This document shows positions 9,185 to 18,734 of a stretch of DNA of 64,000 bases, piece by piece. How positions within the stretch are numbered: position 1 is the stretch's first letter; each line of letters opens with the position of its first letter. The DNA is from Serratia sp. FDAARGOS_506 (GTDB taxonomy: Bacteria > Pseudomonadota > Gammaproteobacteria > Enterobacterales > Enterobacteriaceae). The position numbers and the translations under genes were made by a program. The stretch covers positions 434,001 through 498,000 of the forward strand of contig NZ_CP033831.1 of assembly GCF_003812745.1 (NCBI RefSeq). The letters are read 5' to 3'. The notes under the pieces were generated by a model. The model worked only from the letters and a program-made list of their open reading frames with translations, was not told where the DNA came from and ran no database searches.

Positions 9185-10357
9185 ATGAGCGCGAGCGCGG
9201 AAATCCAAAACCCGCAGCAGCCGAGCGGCAAAAAGAAGCAGCGTAAATTTTGGCTGCTGTTGCTGACGGTTATTTTCATTGTTATAGGGGTGGCTTACTT
9301 AGTGTATTGGTTCCTGGTGCTGCGTCATCACCAGGAAACCGACGACGCCTATGTCTCCGGCAACCAGGTGCAGATCATGGCCCAGGTGTCCGGCAGCGTG
9401 AACAGCGTCAACTTCGACAACACCGACTACGTCAAGCAGGGCGACGTGCTGCTGACGCTCGATCCGACCGATGCCGAGCAGGCGTTTGAACGCGCCAAGA
9501 CCGGCCTGGCCAACAGCGTGCGGCAGACCCACCAGCTGATCATCAACAGCAAGCAGTATCAGGCCAACATCGCCCTGCGCAAGACCGATCTGAGTAAGGC
9601 CGAGAACGATCTGAAGCGCCGCGTGGTGCTGGGCAGCGTTGACGCCATCGGCCGCGAAGAGCTGCAACACGCTCGCGATGCGGTCGACAGCGCCAAGGCC
9701 GCGCTGGAAGTGGCGGTGCAGCAATACAACGCCAATCAGGCGATGGTGCTGAACACCCCGCTGGAACAGCAGCCGGCGATCCAACAGGCCGCCGCGCAGA
9801 TGCGCGATGCCTGGCTGGCGCTGCAGCGTACCAAGGTGATCAGCCCGATCACCGGCTATGTCTCGCGCCGCAGCGTGCAGGTCGGTGCGCAAATCGCCGC
9901 CGGTTCGCCGCTGATGGCGGTGGTGCCGGCCGATCACATTTGGGTTGACGCCAACTTCAAGGAAACCCAGATCGCCAACATGCGCATCGGCCAGCCGGCG
10001 ACGGTGGTCAGCGATGTCTACGGCGACGACGTGGTGTACCAGGGCAAAGTGGCCGGTATCGACATGGGCACCGGCAGCGCCTTCTCGCTGCTGCCGGCGC
10101 AAAACGCCACCGGCAACTGGATCAAAGTGGTGCAACGTCTGCCGGTGCGCATTGAGCTCGACGCCAAGCAGGTGGCCGATCATCCGCTGCGCATCGGTCT
10201 TTCTACGCTGGTGACCGTTGACACCGCCAACCTGGACGGCCGCGTGCTGGCCGACGTTGTGCGCGACAAACCGCTGTACCAGAGCGACGCGTTGGCGTTG
10301 AATCTGGCGCCGGTTAACCAACTGATCGCCGACGTGATCCATGCGAACGCCGGCTAA
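9185..10357 (+). CDS. emrA: Multidrug efflux membrane-fusion protein EmrA
   Basis: Periplasmic adaptor of the HlyD/EmrA family, 390 residues, matching the E. coli length. I chose the ATG at 9185, preceded by GGAG, over the TTG at 9173. One membrane anchor lies at about residues 23-45. The biotinyl-lipoyl-like half (DDAYVSGNQVQIMAQVSG) begins near residue 54, followed by a coiled-coil hairpin and a beta-barrel domain. It links the inner membrane antiporter EmrB to an outer membrane channel, here probably the lipoprotein encoded immediately upstream. Confidence 0.96.
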   Translation: MSASAEIQNPQQPSGKKKQRKFWLLLLTVIFIVIGVAYLVYWFLVLRHHQETDDAYVSGNQVQIMAQVSGSVNSVNFDNTDYVKQGDVLLTLDPTDAEQAFERAKTGLANSVRQTHQLIINSKQYQANIALRKTDLSKAENDLKRRVVLGSVDAIGREELQHARDAVDSAKAALEVAVQQYNANQAMVLNTPLEQQPAIQQAAAQMRDAWLALQRTKVISPITGYVSRRSVQVGAQIAAGSPLMAVVPADHIWVDANFKETQIANMRIGQPATVVSDVYGDDVVYQGKVAGIDMGTGSAFSLLPAQNATGNWIKVVQRLPVRIELDAKQVADHPLRIGLSTLVTVDTANLDGRVLADVVRDKPLYQSDALALNLAPVNQLIADVIHANAG

Positions 10358-10374
10358 GCGCGCGGGAGGCCATC

Positions 10375-11913
10375 TTGCCACAGAAACCGCTTGAAGGCGC
10401 CCAGCTTGCCTGGATGACGGTCGCGCTCGCCATGGCGACCTTCATGCAGGTGCTGGACTCCACCATCGCCAACGTGGCGATCCCCACCATTTCCGGTAAC
10501 CTCGGGTCTTCAAACTCGCAGGGCACCTGGGTGATCACCTCGTTCGGCGTGGCGAACGCCATCTCGATTCCGATCACCGGCTGGTTGGCGAAACGCTTCG
10601 GCGAAGTGCGGCTGTTCCTTTGGTCCACCGCACTGTTCGCCCTCGCCTCCTGGCTGTGCGGCATCTCCAACAGCCTCGGCATGCTGATTTTCTTCCGCGT
10701 GATCCAGGGCGTGGTGGCCGGGCCGCTGATCCCGCTGTCGCAGAGTTTGTTGCTGAACAACTATCCGCCCGCCAAGCGGGCGATGGCCCTGGCGCTTTGG
10801 TCGATGACCGTTATCGTCGCGCCGATCTTCGGGCCAATCCTCGGCGGCTACATCAGCGACAACTACCATTGGGGCTGGATCTTCTTCATCAACATCCCGA
10901 TCGGCGTCTTCGTGATCGTGGCGGCGATGGCGACGTTGAAGGGGCGGGAAACCAAAACCGAGATCAAACCGATCGACACCGTCGGCCTGGTATTGCTGAT
11001 CGTCGGTATTGGTTCGCTGCAGATCATGCTCGATCAGGGCAAAGAGCTGGACTGGTTCAACTCGACCGAGATCATCACGCTCACCGTCGTAGCGGTGGTG
11101 GCGCTGTTGTTCCTGGTGGTGTGGGAGCTGACGGACGACCATCCGGTGGTGGATCTGTCGCTGTTTAAATCGCGCAACTTCACCATCGGCTGCCTGTGTA
11201 TCAGCCTGGCCTACATGCTGTACTTCGGCGCCATCGTGCTGTTGCCGCAGCTATTGCAAGAGGTGTACGGCTATACCGCCACCTGGGCGGGGCTGGCGTC
11301 GGCGCCGGTCGGGCTGATCCCGGTGCTGCTGTCGCCGATCATCGGCAAGTTCGGCAACCGGCTCGACATGCGTCGGCTGGTCACCTTCAGCTTCATTATG
11401 TATGCCGTGTGCTTCTACTGGCGCGCCTATACGTTTGAACCGGGTATGGACTTTGGCGCTTCCGCCTGGCCGCAGTTTGTCCAGGGCTTCGCCATCGCCT
11501 GCTTCTTCATGCCGTTGACCACCATCACGCTGTCCGGCCTGCCGCCGGAACGCATGGCGGCGGCGTCGAGCCTGTCGAACTTTACGCGAACGCTGGCGGG
11601 TTCGATCGGTACCTCGATCACCACCACTCTATGGACGCAGCGCGAATCGCAGCATCACGCGCAGCTGACGGAGTTCGTCAACCCGTACAACCCGCAGTCG
11701 CAGGAAATGTACCGGCAGTTGGAGCAGCTCGGCATGAGCAAGCAACAGGCCTCGGCCTACCTCGCCAACGAGATCACCGCACAGGGCCTGATCATCTCCG
11801 CCAACGAGATCTTCTGGCTGTCGGCCGGGGTGTTCCTGGTGCTGCTGGCGCTGGTGTGGGTGGCGAAACCGCCGTTCAGTTCCGGCGGTGGTGGGGGCGG
11901 CGGCGCTCACTAA
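10375..11913 (+). CDS. emrB: Multidrug efflux MFS antiporter EmrB
   Basis: Proton-drug antiporter of the DHA2 (14-helix) MFS family, 512 residues as in E. coli. Translation starts at TTG (10375), preceded by GGGAGG; the following residues PQKPLEGAQLAWMT align with the E. coli N-terminus. Characteristic motifs include FMQVLDSTIANVAIPTI near residue 25 and the motif C region GPILGGYISD. The C-terminal poly-glycine tail (SSGGGGGGGAH) is a normal EmrB feature, not an assembly artefact. It is the last gene of the operon, closed by the terminator at 11930. Confidence 0.96.
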   Translation: MPQKPLEGAQLAWMTVALAMATFMQVLDSTIANVAIPTISGNLGSSNSQGTWVITSFGVANAISIPITGWLAKRFGEVRLFLWSTALFALASWLCGISNSLGMLIFFRVIQGVVAGPLIPLSQSLLLNNYPPAKRAMALALWSMTVIVAPIFGPILGGYISDNYHWGWIFFINIPIGVFVIVAAMATLKGRETKTEIKPIDTVGLVLLIVGIGSLQIMLDQGKELDWFNSTEIITLTVVAVVALLFLVVWELTDDHPVVDLSLFKSRNFTIGCLCISLAYMLYFGAIVLLPQLLQEVYGYTATWAGLASAPVGLIPVLLSPIIGKFGNRLDMRRLVTFSFIMYAVCFYWRAYTFEPGMDFGASAWPQFVQGFAIACFFMPLTTITLSGLPPERMAAASSLSNFTRTLAGSIGTSITTTLWTQRESQHHAQLTEFVNPYNPQSQEMYRQLEQLGMSKQQASAYLANEITAQGLIISANEIFWLSAGVFLVLLALVWVAKPPFSSGGGGGGGAH

Positions 11914-11929
11914 GCTTCAATAAACGAAA

Positions 11930-11956
11930 CGGGCGCCCTGGGGCGCCCGTTTTTTT
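11930..11956. terminator. Bidirectional intrinsic terminator between emrB and yfiF
   Basis: Perfect 8-bp stem CGGGCGCC/GGCGCCCG with a CTGG loop, followed on the plus strand by seven T. Read on the minus strand it ends the convergent gene yfiF with a weaker T-rich tail. Confidence 0.9.
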
Positions 11957-11973
11957 ATCCGACGTAGAAAAGA

Positions 11974-13062
11974 TTACGCCTGATTCTGACGCCACCAGTC
12001 CGCCAACAGAATGCCGGTCGCCACGGAAACGTTCAGGCTTTCCACTTTGCCGGTGCCGCCGATAGACACGTTCATGTCGCCCTGCTGCCAGGCGCTGTCG
12101 CTCAGACCGTCGCGTTCCTGGCCCAGCACCAGCACCATCTTGGCCGGCAGCTTGGCCTGCGCCAGCGCGGTGCCTTTGTGGCTGGAGGTGGTGACGATGG
12201 TATAACCCGCCTTGCGGAAGGTATCCAGCACCGACAGGAAATCGTCGGCGTTGATCGCCTTGATGTGCTCCGCGCCGCCTTCTGCGGTACGCACCGCCGC
12301 GCCGGATTCCAGCAGCGCCGGATCCTGCAGCAGCACGCCGTTGACGCCGAAGTGGGCGCAAGAACGGACGATGGCGCCCAGGTTATGCGGGTTACCCACT
12401 TCTTCCAGCGCCAGCACGCAGTCGGTCGCCGGTGCGCTTTTCAGGTAGGTCTGCGCATCCAGGCCCTGACGCTTTTTGATCAGGAAGCACACGCCACCGT
12501 GGTGCTCAGTGCCGGAAGCCTTGGCCAGCTCTTCCTCATCCACCACGTGGTAAGCCTTGCGGTTAGCCGCCATCCAGCGCAGCGCTTCGCGGAAACGCGG
12601 GGTGACCGACTGCACGAACCAGGCGCGCACAATCGCTTCCGGACGGCTGGCGAACAGCGCCTGACAGGCATTTTCACCGTAAACGCGGGTTTCTTCCGCA
12701 CGCTGGCGGCGCAGCTGTTCCGGATCGATAAAGCTCTTGCCGCTGATACCGCCGTGATCGAACGCCGGCTCTTCATTCGGCGCGCGCGAAACGGTTCTCC
12801 ACGGTGACTCGTTGCCACCGCGATCTTCAGAGCGCGCCGGGCGGCGAGGACGATCGCTTTCACTGCGGCGGGAGTCGGCACCGCGGCGATCGTTACCGCC
12901 GCGCGCCTTGTCTTGACCGGTGCGGCCCGAGCGCGCACCGTCAGCCGGACGGCCTTTGCCGGCCGGACGTTTATTCTTGTTGCGGTCGTCGCCGTTGTCG
13001 TCGTCACTGCGGACGTACATCACTTTGACTTTACCGTTCTTGCCACTAAAGGAATCGTTCAT
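11974..13062 (-). CDS. yfiF: SpoU/TrmH-family tRNA/rRNA methyltransferase YfiF
   Basis: Putative 2'-O-ribose RNA methyltransferase of the SPOUT superfamily, 362 residues. I chose the ATG at 13062 ([22 protein letters not shown]), preceded by GGAGAAG; the longer open frame back to 13164 has no conserved sequence. The first 130 residues or so are basic and low-complexity (Arg, Gly, Asp-rich), likely an RNA-binding tail. The C-terminal half carries SpoU motifs ([27 protein letters not shown] and the final [10 protein letters not shown]). The RNA target is not established for the family member. Confidence 0.93.
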   Translation of the reverse strand: MNDSFSGKNGKVKVMYVRSDDDNGDDRNKNKRPAGKGRPADGARSGRTGQDKARGGNDRRGADSRRSESDRPRRPARSEDRGGNESPWRTVSRAPNEEPAFDHGGISGKSFIDPEQLRRQRAEETRVYGENACQALFASRPEAIVRAWFVQSVTPRFREALRWMAANRKAYHVVDEEELAKASGTEHHGGVCFLIKKRQGLDAQTYLKSAPATDCVLALEEVGNPHNLGAIVRSCAHFGVNGVLLQDPALLESGAAVRTAEGGAEHIKAINADDFLSVLDTFRKAGYTIVTTSSHKGTALAQAKLPAKMVLVLGQERDGLSDSAWQQGDMNVSIGGTGKVESLNVSVATGILLADWWRQNQA

Positions 13063-13221
13063 TGTCTTCTCCACCAACGCGCAGGGCGCGAAGATTACCT
13101 GATGTTGGTGCACGAAGCCACCAACTTGCGCTAAAAGCTCCCAACTATCACATCCATTGAACAAACCTCATTGTTCATGCGCCGGGTTTTGCCGATAATT
13201 GTCAGCATTAAAGAAACATCT

Positions 13222-13238
13222 CCGCAACCGTGTTGCGG
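13222..13238 (+). promoter_or_regulatory. Hairpin in the trxC leader
   Basis: A perfect 7-bp stem CCGCAAC/GTTGCGG with a 3-nt loop lies 31 nt before the trxC start and has no T-run. It may affect translation or mRNA stability; function unknown. Confidence 0.35.
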
Positions 13239-13269
13239 GGACCATGCTTTCTCTGTACCCGAGGTCAAC

Positions 13270-13689
13270 ATGAATACAGTTTGTGCAGCTTGCAATGCCA
13301 CCAACCGCGTGCCGGAAGAACGTCTGGCGGACAACGCGAAATGCGGCCGCTGCGGCCATGAGCTCTTCGACGGTGAAGTGATTAACGCCACCGCCGCCAC
13401 GCTGGACCAGTTGCTGCAGGACGATCTGCCGGTCGTGGTCGATTTCTGGGCGCCGTGGTGTGGCCCATGCCGCAGCTTTGCGCCGATCTTTGAAGACGTG
13501 GCCGAAGAGCGCGCCGGCAAAGTGCGCTTCGTGAAAGTGAACACCGAAGCCGAGCCGGAGCTGAGTGCCCGTTTCCGCATCCGCAGCATCCCGACCATCA
13601 TGGTGTTCCGTCAGGGCAAGATGGTCGACATGCTCAACGGCGCGATGCCGAAAGCGCCGTTTGACAACTGGCTCAACGAGTTAGTGTGA
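13270..13689 (+). CDS. trxC: Thioredoxin 2 (TrxC)
   Basis: Zinc-containing cytoplasmic thioredoxin of 139 residues, the E. coli length. The N-terminal zinc module has Cys5, Cys8, Cys25 and Cys28 in two CxxC pairs. The thioredoxin fold follows, with active site WCGPC at residues 63-67. It reduces protein disulfides, especially under oxidative stress. The ATG at 13270 was chosen because conservation starts there; the upstream frame to 13171 is non-conserved. In E. coli the gene is OxyR-regulated, but I could not pick out an OxyR site here. Confidence 0.97.
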   Translation: MNTVCAACNATNRVPEERLADNAKCGRCGHELFDGEVINATAATLDQLLQDDLPVVVDFWAPWCGPCRSFAPIFEDVAEERAGKVRFVKVNTEAEPELSARFRIRSIPTIMVFRQGKMVDMLNGAMPKAPFDNWLNELV

Positions 13690-13741
13690 TTCGGCAAGTA
13701 TAGGCCGTATCCCGCCATCGCGCGCGCACGCGCGCCGATCA

Positions 13742-13768
13742 AGCCCGCCCCTCCCGGCGGGCTTTTTT
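13742..13768 (+). terminator. trxC intrinsic terminator
   Basis: Stem AGCCCGCC/GGCGGGCT with a 5-nt loop followed by a run of six T, 52 nt after the trxC stop. Confidence 0.88.
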
Positions 13769-13803
13769 CTGCGTTACAATAGCGGTTTTTCCCCAGGATC
13801 GTT

Positions 13804-14493
13804 ATGACCGACAACGCCGTACTTCGCCTGCGCCAATTCCGTTTAGACCGCGCCACCCGCCCTTTTTTGGCGCGCGGTTGCCGGGTGGCGCGTTGTCAGG
13901 GATGCCTGCTGCCGCATAAAAACTGCCTGTGTGACACCATTCGCCCGCAGCAGGCCGGCAGCCGTTTCTGCCTGATCATGTTCGGCGCCGAGCCGCTCAA
14001 ACCCAGCAATACCGGCCGTCTGATCGCCGATATTCTGCCGGACACCCAGGCGTTCCTCTGGTCGCGCACCGAGATCGATCCCGCCCTGCTGGCGGCCATC
14101 AACGATCCTGCGCGGCAGCCTTATGTGGTGTTCCCCGCCTCCTACGCCGACGCCGAACGGCCGGTGTTCAGCGAGTTGCCCGCCGGCAGCAAACCGCCGC
14201 TGTTCATCATGCTGGACGGCACCTGGGCGGAAGCGCGCAAAATGTTCCGTAAAAGCCCGTACCTCAATCAATTCCCGGTGTTTTCCCTCAACGTCGACGC
14301 CGCATCGGCCTACCAGCTGCGCGAAGCCAGCCGCGCCGAGCAACACTGCACGGCGGAAGTGGCCGCCGCTCTGCTGCAACAGGCAGGCGATCTGTCGGCC
14401 GCCGACGGCTTGAATCAGCATTTCCGCTATTTCCGTCAACAGTATCTGGCGGGAAAACCGACCCGGCCGGAGGCACCGGTCACAGCAATGTAG
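13804..14493 (+). CDS. tapT: tRNA-uridine aminocarboxypropyltransferase TapT (DTW domain)
   Basis: DTW-domain enzyme of 229 residues (formerly YfiP) that transfers the aminocarboxypropyl group of S-adenosylmethionine to uridine 47 of tRNA to make acp3U. The family motif appears as MLDGTWAEARKM near residue 138. Cysteines clustered at CRVARCQGCLLPHKNCLC (about residues 26-43) form the conserved N-terminal metal-binding-like region. AGGA lies 5 nt before the ATG. It precedes pat by 48 nt and is probably co-transcribed with it, as in E. coli. Confidence 0.93.
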   Translation: MTDNAVLRLRQFRLDRATRPFLARGCRVARCQGCLLPHKNCLCDTIRPQQAGSRFCLIMFGAEPLKPSNTGRLIADILPDTQAFLWSRTEIDPALLAAINDPARQPYVVFPASYADAERPVFSELPAGSKPPLFIMLDGTWAEARKMFRKSPYLNQFPVFSLNVDAASAYQLREASRAEQHCTAEVAAALLQQAGDLSAADGLNQHFRYFRQQYLAGKPTRPEAPVTAM

Positions 14494-14541
14494 CCATAAA
14501 GCGCCTAAAATCAGGCGTAACGTTGCCAAAAGGAGCCGTGC

Positions 14542-17190
14542 ATGAGCCAGCGAGGGTTAGAAGCGCTACTACGTCCCAAATCGATCGCCGTTCTGGGCGC
14601 TTCGCAGCAGCCCGGCCGCGCCGGCAACCTGATGATGAGCAACCTGCTGGCCGGCGGTTTCGGCGGGCCCATCTTGCCGGTCACGCCGCGCTACAAGGCG
14701 GTATGCGGCGTAATGGCCTATCCCGACGTCGCCAGCCTGCCGCTAACGCCTGATCTGGCGATCATCTGCACCCACGCCAAACGTAATCTGGCGCTGATTG
14801 AAGCGCTGGGCCAACGCGGCTGTAAAACCGCCGTCGTGCTCTCTTCGCCGCCGGAACAGTTCGCCGAGCTGAAGGCCTGCGCGCAGCGCTACGCCATGCG
14901 GCTGTTGGGCCCCAACAGCCTGGGGCTGCTGGCGCCGTGGCAGGGCATCAACGCCAGCTTCTCGCCGGTGCCGATCCAAAAAGGCAAGCTGGCGTTTATC
15001 TCGCAGTCCGCCGCCGTGGCCAACACCATTCTCGACTGGGCGCAGCAGCGCGAAGTCGGCTTCTCCTACTTCATCGCGCTGGGCGACAGCCTGGACATCG
15101 ACGTCGACGACCTGCTCGACTTTTTGGCGCGCGACAGCAAGACCAGCGCCATTTTGCTGTATCTGGAAAACATCAGCGACGCACGGCGGTTTCTCTCCGC
15201 CTCGCGCAGCGCCTCACGCAACAAGCCCATTCTGGTGATCAAAAGCGGCCGCAGCCAACAGGCGCAGCTGCTGCTCAACAGCCAGCTGGGATTGGACGCC
15301 GCCTATGACGCCGCCATCCAGCGCGCCGGCCTGCTGCGCGTGCAGGATACCCATGAGCTGTTCTCGGCGGTGGAAACCCTCAGCCATATGCATCCCTTGC
15401 GCGGCGAACGGCTGATGATCGTCAGCAACGGCGCGGCGCCGGCGGCGATGGCGCTGGACGAGCTGCTCGGACGCAACGGCAAGCTGGCCACGCTGAGCGA
15501 TGAGAGCCTGGCGAAATTGAGCGACGCGCTGCCGGATTTCATCCGTGCCGGCAACCCACTCGACCTGCGCGATGACGCCACGCCGCAGCGCTTCCTGGCG
15601 GCTCTCGAAGCGCTGCTCGACAGTCACGACTATGACGCGCTGCTGTTAATCCACGCGCCAAGCGCGGCGGCCCCCGGCACCGCCACGGCGGAACGGCTGA
15701 TCGAGGTGTTGCACCGCCATGCGCGCGGCAAGCGCATTACGCTGCTGACCAACTGGTGCGGCGAATACTCTTCGCAAGAGGCGCGCCGATTATTTACCGA
15801 GGCCGCCATTCCGACCTACCGCACGCCGGAAGGCGCGGTGACGGCTTTTATGCATATGGTGGAATATCGCCGCAACCAGAAACAGTTGAAAGAGACGCCG
15901 GCGCTGCCGGTCGGCCTGACCGCCAACACCGCCGACGCTCACCGCCTTATCCATCAGGCGCTGGCCGAAGGCGCCACCCAGTTGGATACCCACGAGGTGC
16001 AATCCATTCTGCAGGCCTATGACCTGAGCACCCTGCCGACCTGGATTGCGGAAGACAGCGCCGAAGCGGTACACATTGCCGAACAGATCGGTTACCCGGT
16101 GGCGCTGAAGCTGCGTTCGCCGGATATCCCGCACAAATCGGAAGTTCAGGGCGTCATGCTCTACCTGCGCACCGCGACCGAAGTGCAGCGCGCGGCGGAA
16201 GCGATCCTCGACCGCGTGAAGCGCACCTATCCCCAAGCGCGCATCCATGGCCTGTTGGTGCAGAGCATGGCCAACCGCGCCGGCGCCCAGGAGCTGCGCA
16301 TCGCGGTAGAGCAGGATGCAATTTTCGGCCCGCTGATCATGCTGGGCGAAGGCGGCGTGGAGTGGCGCCAGGAAAATCAGGTGGCGGTCGCGCTGCCGCC
16401 GCTGAACATGGCGCTGGCGCGTTATCTGGTGCTGCAGGCGGTGAAAGGCGGCAAGATCCGCGGGCGCAGCGCGCTGCGGCCTTTGGATATCCCTGGGCTG
16501 AGCCGCCTGCTGGTGCAGGTCTCCAATCTGATCCTCGACTGCCCGGAGATCGCCCGGCTGGATATTCACCCGGTACTGGCCTCCGGCAGCGAATTCACTC
16601 TGCTGGACGTTTCGATGCAGCTCGCACCCTTCAGCGGCGATCCGCAGGCGCGGCTGGCGATCCGCCCTTATCCGCAGGAGCTGGAAGAGACCATCGCGCT
16701 AAAAGACGGCAGCCAATGCCTGTTCCGTCCGATCCTGCCGGAAGACGAGCCGGCGCTGAAGCATTTCATCGACCGGGTGACCAAGGAAGATCTCTATTAT
16801 CGCTACTTCAGCGAGATCAACGAGTTTACCCATGACGATTTGGCCAACATGACGCAGATCGACTACGATCGAGAAATGGCCTTTGTGGCGGTGCGCGCAG
16901 ACGAGATCATCGGCGTGACCCGCGCGCTGTCCGATCCGGACAACACCGATGCCGAGTTCGCCGTGCTGGTGCGTTCCGATCTGAAAGGCCTAGGCCTGGG
17001 CCGTCAGCTGCTGGAGAAAATGATCGCCTATGCGCGCGCTCATGGCCTGACCCGCCTGAGCGGCATCACCATGCCAAATAACCGCGGCATGATCGCACTG
17101 GCGCAGCGGCTGGGCTTTGGCATCGAGGTGCAGCTTGAGGATGGCATCGTCAATCTGACGCTGCCGCTGCAGGCCGCCGACGCGCAGTGA
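14542..17190 (+). CDS. pat: Protein lysine acetyltransferase Pat (PatZ/YfiQ)
   Basis: Large acetyltransferase of 882 residues. The N-terminal 700 residues resemble ADP-forming acyl-CoA synthetase: a CoA-binding Rossmann domain (SIAVLGASQQPGRAGN), a succinyl-CoA ligase-like domain and an ATP-grasp segment (VALKLRSPDIPHKSEVQGV). The last 150 residues are a GNAT domain with the acetyl-CoA loop near GLGLGRQLLEKM. It acetylates and inactivates acetyl-CoA synthetase (Acs) and modifies other proteins. AGGAG lies 6 nt before the ATG. Length fits the family (886 in E. coli). Confidence 0.95.
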   Translation: MSQRGLEALLRPKSIAVLGASQQPGRAGNLMMSNLLAGGFGGPILPVTPRYKAVCGVMAYPDVASLPLTPDLAIICTHAKRNLALIEALGQRGCKTAVVLSSPPEQFAELKACAQRYAMRLLGPNSLGLLAPWQGINASFSPVPIQKGKLAFISQSAAVANTILDWAQQREVGFSYFIALGDSLDIDVDDLLDFLARDSKTSAILLYLENISDARRFLSASRSASRNKPILVIKSGRSQQAQLLLNSQLGLDAAYDAAIQRAGLLRVQDTHELFSAVETLSHMHPLRGERLMIVSNGAAPAAMALDELLGRNGKLATLSDESLAKLSDALPDFIRAGNPLDLRDDATPQRFLAALEALLDSHDYDALLLIHAPSAAAPGTATAERLIEVLHRHARGKRITLLTNWCGEYSSQEARRLFTEAAIPTYRTPEGAVTAFMHMVEYRRNQKQLKETPALPVGLTANTADAHRLIHQALAEGATQLDTHEVQSILQAYDLSTLPTWIAEDSAEAVHIAEQIGYPVALKLRSPDIPHKSEVQGVMLYLRTATEVQRAAEAILDRVKRTYPQARIHGLLVQSMANRAGAQELRIAVEQDAIFGPLIMLGEGGVEWRQENQVAVALPPLNMALARYLVLQAVKGGKIRGRSALRPLDIPGLSRLLVQVSNLILDCPEIARLDIHPVLASGSEFTLLDVSMQLAPFSGDPQARLAIRPYPQELEETIALKDGSQCLFRPILPEDEPALKHFIDRVTKEDLYYRYFSEINEFTHDDLANMTQIDYDREMAFVAVRADEIIGVTRALSDPDNTDAEFAVLVRSDLKGLGLGRQLLEKMIAYARAHGLTRLSGITMPNNRGMIALAQRLGFGIEVQLEDGIVNLTLPLQAADAQ

Positions 17191-17342
17191 CCTGCGTCGC
17201 AATGCGCTACGAATCCACCACTTAACGCCAAAACATACGCACAATCGAGGCAACTAATGGTATTATCGCCCGATTATTCGGTTTATTGTTTTTAAGCCTG
17301 TGGCGTTCCGGCCATCAATCATGAGAGAAGAAACGCACTGTG

Positions 17343-18698
17343 ATGTTGTCAAAATTTAAACGTAGCAAACATCAACAACACCTTGCACAACTGCCCAAAC
17401 TCCCCCAGACGGTTGCTGATGTTCGTACGTTGTACGCGCCGTCCGACTTTCGCACTACGCTGCTGGACGCCATCGCCAACGCCACTCAACGCATCTATCT
17501 GGTGGCCCTGTATCTGGAGCATGACGACGCCGGGCGCGAGATCCTCAACGCGCTGTATCAAGCCAAGCAGCGGCGGCCCGAGCTGGAAATCTGCGTGCTG
17601 GTCGACTGGCACCGCGCACAGCGCGGGCGCATCGGCGCCGCCGCGGCCAATACCAACGCCGACTGGTACTGCGCCATGGCCAGCCAGCATCCGGAGCAGT
17701 CGGTACCGATCTACGGCGTGCCGGTCAATACCCGTGAAGCGCTGGGCGTACTGCATCTGAAGGGCTTCGTAGTCGACGATACCGTGATCTACAGCGGTGC
17801 CAGCATCAACGACGTTTATCTGCATCAGCATGAGAAATACCGTTACGATCGCTACCAGTTGATCACCAATGACGTGTTGGCCGATACCCTGATCGATTAC
17901 ATCAAGCAGCATCTGCTCACCGCCGGTGCCGTACAGCGCCTCGATCGCAGCGATCGGCCGAAAAGCCCGGAGATCAAAAACGAGACCCGTCTGTTCCGTT
18001 TCGCCCTGCGCCGCGCCGGTTACCACTTCCGCGGCAAGGCCGGCAACGATGAGTTGGCGGTGACGCCGATGGTTGGGCTTGGCAAGCAAAGCGTGTTGAA
18101 TAAAACCATTCATCACCTGATGTCCTGCACCGACCAGAAACTGACGCTGTGCACCCCCTATTTCAACCTGCCGGCGCTGCTGGTGCGCAACATCATTTAT
18201 CTGCTGCGCCAGGGCAAGCAGGTGGAGATCATCGTCGGCGATAAAACCGCCAACGACTTCTATATTCCGGAAGATCAGCCGTTCAAAATCATCGGCGCGC
18301 TACCCTACCTGTATGAGATCAATCTGCGCCGCTTCCTGAGCCGATTGCAGCGTTACATCGACACCGGCCAATTGATCGTACGTTTGTGGAAGGATGGCGA
18401 TAACAGCTATCACCTGAAAGGCATGTGGGTAGACGAAGAGTGGCAGCTGATTACCGGTAATAACCTCAACCCGCGCGCCTGGCGGCTGGATCTGGAAAAC
18501 GCCATTCTGATCCACGATCCTAAGCAAGAGATGCGCGAGCAACGGCAGAAAGAGCTGGAATGCATCCGCACGCACACCACTGTGGTCGGCCATTATCAGG
18601 AGCTGCAAAGCATTCAGCAGTACCCGATCAAGGTGCGCAAGCTGATTCGCCGTCTACGGCGTATCCGCATCGATCGGCTGATTAGCCGTATCCTGTAA
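17343..18698 (+). CDS. pssA: Phosphatidylserine synthase PssA
   Basis: CDP-diacylglycerol-serine O-phosphatidyltransferase of 451 residues, which commits CDP-diacylglycerol to phosphatidylethanolamine synthesis. It belongs to the phospholipase D superfamily, with two HxK motifs: HLKGFVVDD near residue 138 and HLKGMWVDE near 357. The C-terminus is basic (KLIRRLRRIRIDRL), as expected for a protein that binds membranes peripherally. I use the ATG at 17343; a GTG just before it (17340) is less likely. In E. coli yfiM lies between pssA and kgtP, but there is no room for it here. Confidence 0.96.
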   Translation: MLSKFKRSKHQQHLAQLPKLPQTVADVRTLYAPSDFRTTLLDAIANATQRIYLVALYLEHDDAGREILNALYQAKQRRPELEICVLVDWHRAQRGRIGAAAANTNADWYCAMASQHPEQSVPIYGVPVNTREALGVLHLKGFVVDDTVIYSGASINDVYLHQHEKYRYDRYQLITNDVLADTLIDYIKQHLLTAGAVQRLDRSDRPKSPEIKNETRLFRFALRRAGYHFRGKAGNDELAVTPMVGLGKQSVLNKTIHHLMSCTDQKLTLCTPYFNLPALLVRNIIYLLRQGKQVEIIVGDKTANDFYIPEDQPFKIIGALPYLYEINLRRFLSRLQRYIDTGQLIVRLWKDGDNSYHLKGMWVDEEWQLITGNNLNPRAWRLDLENAILIHDPKQEMREQRQKELECIRTHTTVVGHYQELQSIQQYPIKVRKLIRRLRRIRIDRLISRIL

Positions 18699-18710
18699 AC
18701 GCGACTCTGA

Positions 18711-18733
18711 CCCCGGCCAAGGCCGGGGTTTTT
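18711..18733 (+). terminator. pssA intrinsic terminator
   Basis: Perfect 8-bp stem CCCCGGCC/GGCCGGGG with an AA loop followed by five T, 12 nt after the pssA stop and just past the convergent kgtP stop. Confidence 0.85.
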
Positions 18734-18734
18734 A

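Noticed and set aside
11884-11913. Glycine run at the emrB 3' end as a sequencing artefact
   Set aside because: A poly-glycine tail ending in AH is also present in E. coli EmrB as I remember it.
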